This document shows positions 60,695-64,000 of a DNA stretch of 64,000 bases, in pieces; position 1 is the stretch's first letter; each line of letters starts with the position of its first letter. The notes beneath the pieces were generated by a model that saw only the letters and a list, made by a program, of their open reading frames with translations, was not told the origin of the DNA and made no database searches. This DNA comes from Kitasatospora xanthocidica (GTDB lineage Bacteria > Actinomycetota > Actinomycetes > Streptomycetales > Streptomycetaceae): the NCBI RefSeq assembly GCF_014656195.1, contig NZ_BNBY01000024.1, positions 62,001 through 126,000 on the forward strand. The letters run 5' to 3'. The translations under genes and the position numbers were made by a program.

Positions 60695-63024
60695 TGCTGC
60701 GCCTCCTCGGCCGCGTCGAACAGCCCGAAGCCGGCGTCCCCCGCATCCGCGTCGTCCAGACCGTCCTCGTCGTCCCAGCCGGGCCCGGCGTCGTCGAGAC
60801 CGTCCTCGTCGTCCTCACCGCCCGGGGCCGGACTTCCCGGGGTTGGCACCGGCGTGGGCCACGGTGCGGCGGCGCCGAACAGTGTCGCGGAGGCCTCGTC
60901 TTCCCCGGCCGCCGTCCCGGCCCGTGCGACGCCGGCCCGCCGTGGCCGCGGAACGTCATGCCCGCGACCCTCTCGCTGCTGCCCGGGGCCGGCGTTTCCC
61001 GCACCGGCGGTCCGCTTCCGCTGTCTCGTTTCACCGCGCCTGGTTGCCTGTCCGTCCGGGTCCTCCACGGTGTCGGGCCCGGTGGGCCCGTCGGTGTCGT
61101 GGGGGAGGGCGGCGGGTGCGTGGCGGGTGATCAGGGCGTGTTCGCGGGGGTGGGCGGTGCCGCCTCGGGCGCGGCGCAGGAGGTCGTCGAGGGCCCTCGC
61201 GAGGTCGGCTTCGTGCCGGTCGCGGTCCCCGCGTCGGGCGACGGTGTCCTTGAGGTGCTGCCACAGCTGGTCGCCGAAGGGCTGGTGGACGTGGTCGGCG
61301 TGGATCCACGGGATGGGCGTGAAGCCGCCGTCGCCGAGGCGGACCCAGATCCGGCGGGCGTCGTGGGGGTTGTGGTGGACCTCCCACCGGCCCTGCTGCG
61401 CTGTGACGCCGGAGGGCTGGCCGCGGTAGTCGGTGAGCGCGGGGTGGTCGTAGGTGCGGTGGTTCAGGCGGATGCCGCGCTCGGTGATCGGTTTCCAGAC
61501 CACGGGCAGCAGTTCGATGTAGTCGTCGCCGCTCAGGGGGAGCGGCACGTGCCCGGTGGCGCCGAGCATGGCGCCCCACATCTCGTTCGGGGTCAGGGCG
61601 GTGGCGGGCATCGAGGGGTGGCGCAGTCCCTCGGTGGGCCGGTTCTGCCACTCGGTGGTGATCCACTGGTCGAGCATGTCCTGCAACTGGACGACGCTCC
61701 ACACGGCCTCGCGCTGGCTGTCGGATCCTCGGCGCAGGACGTTGGCGCCGGTGTGGCCGGCGACGTGCTGGCAGAACAGGGTGTTGACGGACCCGAAGGC
61801 ACGCTCGACGTGGCCCTTGGCGCTGGGGCGCCTCGGCGGGGTGGGCTGCACGCTGATGCCCAGGCTCTCGCAGGCGGCCAGGAACGCCGCGGACAGGAAG
61901 ATCCGGCCGCGGTCGACGACCACGGTCTCCGGCACCACCACCGGGCGGCCAGCGGCGGCCGCCAGGCGCGGGTCAGCGTCCAGGAGGTCCTCGTACGGCA
62001 CGGGCGCGCGCGACATCGCCAGCGCGTCGGGCCAGGCGGGGCGCAGCGGGTGCGGGACGGCCATCTCGGCGAGCAGCAGCGCCGCGTCGACGGCCTTGGT
62101 GCTCGCCGGGCGCAGGACGGCGGCCAGGATGGAGCGGGTGGCGACGTCCAGCGCGATGGTCAGCTCCGGGCGGCCGGTGGTGCCGTCGGCGAAGACGGCC
62201 ATGACGTCCAGGCGGGTGGAGTCGAGCATGACCTGCTCGCCCGGCCGCAGCGCCACCGCCGGCGTGAACGGCCGCCCCGGTGAGGCGGTGGCGGTGCGCG
62301 CGGGCCGGCCGGGCAGTTCAGCGGGGTCGGCCAGCGCCTTCACCAGCCGGTAGAACGTCGCCTGCGCCGGCAGCTTCACCGCCCCCACTCCGTACCGCTC
62401 GTCCAGCACCTGACGAGTGAGCTGCATCAACCCCTTCACCGTGCCCTTGGAACGGCCGCGCTGGCGCCGCAGCGCCTCCAGCACTGCAGCGACGACCTTC
62501 TCGTCGGCGCGCCCGGTGCGGCTGACCGGCTTGGTGGTGCGGTGGTCGACCAGCCCCCACAGCCCCTGTCGCCGATAGTTCAACCGCATCCGCTGCACCG
62601 TGCTGACAGCGACGCGTTCCCACCCCAGCGCGGTGAGCTCGTCGGCCTTGGCCTGCTCCCGCTCGGCGAGCGTGCGCGAGAGCGGGTCGTACTGAGGCCG
62701 CGGCACCCCCGCCGCGCCCTCCCCACCGACGAGCCCGAACTCCACTTCCTGGATGTGCCGCTGCCAGGCCAGCGCCTTCTCCTGCTCGCGCACCGGCACC
62801 GTCTGGAACAGCCCCCACTGCGGTACCCCCGCCTGCGGCCGCGCGCCGGTCACCGCGAAGTCCGGCGCCGCCACCAGGTGCCCGGCCAGCACGGTTGCGA
62901 CCTCGCCCCGCTCGCCAGCCAGGCGCACCAGCTGCCCCTCCACCCCGACCACCTGCCAGGCACGCCCGTCGAAGACGACGTGCGCGCCCACCGCCAGCAC
63001 CCGCCGGCCCGACCCGCCACTCAC
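60688..63024 (-). CDS. TnsB/TniA-like DDE transposase
   Basis: 778 residues from GTG 63024, overlapping the TnsA-like stop (GTGA). N-terminal beta/helix-turn-helix region (LAVGAHVVFDGRAWQVVGVE; helical ERVAVSTVQRMRLNYRRQG). The DDE core is intact: Asp268 in QVMLDSTRLDVM, Asp371 in TVVVDRGRIF and Glu407 in SAKGHVERAFGSV, giving DD35E. A C-terminal Mu-type barrel domain (ELLPVVWKPITERGIRLNHR, GRWEVHHNPHDARRIWVRLG) follows, then an Arg/Gly linker and an acidic tail with repeated DEDGLDDA. It joins transposon ends to target DNA. The acidic tail probably contacts the ATPase. Confidence 0.9.
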   Translation of the reverse strand: MSGGSGRRVLAVGAHVVFDGRAWQVVGVEGQLVRLAGERGEVATVLAGHLVAAPDFAVTGARPQAGVPQWGLFQTVPVREQEKALAWQRHIQEVEFGLVGGEGAAGVPRPQYDPLSRTLAEREQAKADELTALGWERVAVSTVQRMRLNYRRQGLWGLVDHRTTKPVSRTGRADEKVVAAVLEALRRQRGRSKGTVKGLMQLTRQVLDERYGVGAVKLPAQATFYRLVKALADPAELPGRPARTATASPGRPFTPAVALRPGEQVMLDSTRLDVMAVFADGTTGRPELTIALDVATRSILAAVLRPASTKAVDAALLLAEMAVPHPLRPAWPDALAMSRAPVPYEDLLDADPRLAAAAGRPVVVPETVVVDRGRIFLSAAFLAACESLGISVQPTPPRRPSAKGHVERAFGSVNTLFCQHVAGHTGANVLRRGSDSQREAVWSVVQLQDMLDQWITTEWQNRPTEGLRHPSMPATALTPNEMWGAMLGATGHVPLPLSGDDYIELLPVVWKPITERGIRLNHRTYDHPALTDYRGQPSGVTAQQGRWEVHHNPHDARRIWVRLGDGGFTPIPWIHADHVHQPFGDQLWQHLKDTVARRGDRDRHEADLARALDDLLRRARGGTAHPREHALITRHAPAALPHDTDGPTGPDTVEDPDGQATRRGETRQRKRTAGAGNAGPGQQREGRGHDVPRPRRAGVARAGTAAGEDEASATLFGAAAPWPTPVPTPGSPAPGGEDDEDGLDDAGPGWDDEDGLDDADAGDAGFGLFDAAEEAQQW

Positions 63025-63761
63025 GCCGCCACCCCCCGACCCACCACGGTCCCGGCGTCCAACGGCCGCTCCTCCAACGCCGCGGACAGAGCACCGGACC
63101 ACAACAGATGGAAGACCATCGGCCCCGCCCGCAACGGCACACCCACCGCCGCGACCCCCTCCGCCAACGCCCTCGGCCGCGCGAACGCGGCCAGCACCGC
63201 CTCACGCAGCACCCCGTCAGCCCCGAACCGGGGATGCCGGTACCCGGCCAGCCACCGCACATTCGCCGCCACCACCGGCGACGGCGGCTCCAACCGCCGA
63301 TACACCCACCCCACCCCCTCACACACCTGAGCCAGCACCCGCGCAGCCCGCTGCGCCGCCGGCCCGCCCGGGCCAGGGACGGCAGGACAGTCGGCCAGCA
63401 GCGCCCCGCCGCCCGCGTAGCGGGCGAACAGCTGCGGCACCCAGGAACGCACCGTGCCGTCGTCCTCGCGCCACAGCAGCCGCACCGGCCGCCCCGCCAG
63501 ACCGGTCACCGAACGCTCGCGGTCCAGCAGCATCAACTGCATCCGCATCGCCATCGACCCGTGCGCCACCAGCCGCCCCGTCGTCGAGGACCACCACCAC
63601 CCCGGACCCCAGCTGCGCCCCGGCACCACGGGGAACGCCGCAACCGGCCCCAACTCCTCGAAGCGCACCTGCCCGGCCGCCCGCCCCAGGCGCTGCTGGA
63701 CCACCTCGCCGGCGACCGTGACGAAGCACGCCTCCACCCTTGCCGCGTCCACCAAACCCAC
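63021..63761 (-). CDS. TnsA-like subunit lacking nuclease residues
   Basis: 246 residues. The C-terminal region (CEGVGWVYRRLEPPSPVVAANV followed by RWLAGYRHPR) and the layout before TnsB match actinobacterial TnsA-like transposase endonuclease subunits. In active relatives the nuclease site reads roughly ESxxE, VPDF and VDVK/R. Here the corresponding positions are HGSMAMRMQLMLLD, WVPQLFARY and LLADCPA, so the acids and the basic residue are missing. It is probably structural only. If so, the element would not cut the second strand and would form cointegrates like Tn5053 rather than simple Tn7 insertions. Confidence 0.65.
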   Translation of the reverse strand: MGLVDAARVEACFVTVAGEVVQQRLGRAAGQVRFEELGPVAAFPVVPGRSWGPGWWWSSTTGRLVAHGSMAMRMQLMLLDRERSVTGLAGRPVRLLWREDDGTVRSWVPQLFARYAGGGALLADCPAVPGPGGPAAQRAARVLAQVCEGVGWVYRRLEPPSPVVAANVRWLAGYRHPRFGADGVLREAVLAAFARPRALAEGVAAVGVPLRAGPMVFHLLWSGALSAALEERPLDAGTVVGRGVAA

Positions 63762-64000
63762 CCCTCACCGCAGAGACCTGCCGCCAGGCAGTCAAGTCCG
63801 TTGAGAATCCGGCAGATAGGAGAACGGACACCGTTCACTCCAACGAGTGCTGCACGCCAGGTTCTACCCGGCGAGGGGCCGCAGGGTGTGACCTGTTGGC
63901 TTCTGTGGGCGTGAAATGGCCTCATAGGCCTAGTTGTCTGGACCTTTGGTTGGACCTGTTGACGCGTCCTGCGGGTCGGGGGCCGGGCTGTTCTGATGAC
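63762..64000. repeat. Candidate right-end repeats of the transposon
   Basis: Right of the TnsA-like start, GACCTGTTG(G/A)C occurs at 63890-63900 and 63953-63963. GGACCTTTGG (63940-63949) forms a 12-bp-spaced tandem pair with the following GGACCTGTTG. Multiple short direct repeats next to tnsA are expected at a Tn7-type right end, where they bind TnsB. The true terminus and target duplication lie at or beyond the window edge. No gene was seen. Confidence 0.4.

Larger units (their letters stand above)
57308..63963. mobile_element. Tn7/Tn5053-like transposition module (right part of an element)
   Basis: The leftward genes TnsA-like, TnsB-like, TnsC/TniB-like and TniQ-like are joined by 4-7 bp overlaps, and a rightward inactive IstA-like gene faces them. 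Repeats resembling TnsB-binding sites lie right of TnsA. The left end is not identified; cargo may reach to about 53.4 or 54 kb (Abi, zinc-ribbon and nuclease-like genes). Boundaries are approximate. Confidence 0.6.

Noticed and set aside
58917-61034. 705-codon minus frame across the ATPase and TniQ genes
   Set aside because: It only partly uses the TniQ frame; the upstream 450 codons are out of frame with the intact AAA+ gene and have no domain.

Overview
The window is very GC-rich with strong third-position GC bias, GTG/TTG starts, many secreted proteins and typical actinobacterial families (SARP-type regulator, LAXTG-type wall protein, P450 with 3Fe-4S ferredoxin, DUF4157 protein). It fits a Streptomyces or Kitasatospora chromosome, most likely an accessory arm, because intact genes alternate with many broken ones. 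No rRNA, tRNA or CRISPR array was seen.

Region by region. 0-4.4 kb: a partial secreted protein, a secreted S33 tripeptidyl-aminopeptidase-like hydrolase, an internally deleted aph(3'') gene and a frameshifted glycine-rich secreted protein. 4.5-10.4 kb: one likely operon (IclR regulator, two family III CoA-transferases, two overlapping acyl-CoA dehydrogenases) for CoA activation and dehydrogenation of an unknown acid. 10.7-17.4 kb: a secreted rhamnogalacturonan-lyase-like protein, small secreted or membrane proteins and a large Pro/Ser-rich secreted protein. 17.9-24.1 kb: a SARP-type regulator, a second S33 peptidase and a set of small membrane or secreted proteins. 24.8-29.7 kb: a thioester-domain cell-wall adhesin-like protein and two secreted esterases. 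30-33 kb: a DNA ligase remnant, a ferredoxin/P450 pair, a SnoaL-like protein and a YcxB-like protein. 33.5-37.3 kb: an M20 amidohydrolase and MFS transporter, translationally coupled and divergent from an Lrp-type regulator. 37.6-39.3 kb: a DUF4157 protein with a C-terminal ADP-ribosyltransferase-like toxin domain. 39.5-47.3 kb: an aldo/keto reductase with divergent regulator, a lone bacterial C2-domain protein and an ABC exporter with a palindromic operator. 47.3-53 kb: a patchwork of remnants (transposase, DedA, beta-propeller, S33 peptidase, 2OG-Fe oxygenase) around intact GNAT, TPR and VOC genes.

53.4-64 kb is the most interesting part. A Tn7/Tn5053-like transposition block (TnsA-like, TnsB, TnsC/TniB, TniQ; each start overlaps the previous stop) runs leftward from the right edge. 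It converges on an IS21 IstA-like gene that has lost two of its three catalytic acids. The TnsA-like subunit has also lost its nuclease residues, and TniQ carries a +1 error in a 7-C run. To the left lie an abortive-infection-family gene, a zinc-ribbon protein and a PD-(D/E)XK nuclease-like gene, which look like defence cargo. A catalytically dead IstA kept next to an active-looking TnsB/TnsC is a candidate for an undescribed target-selection factor.

All functional statements come from reading the sequence and from recall of protein families; no database search was run.
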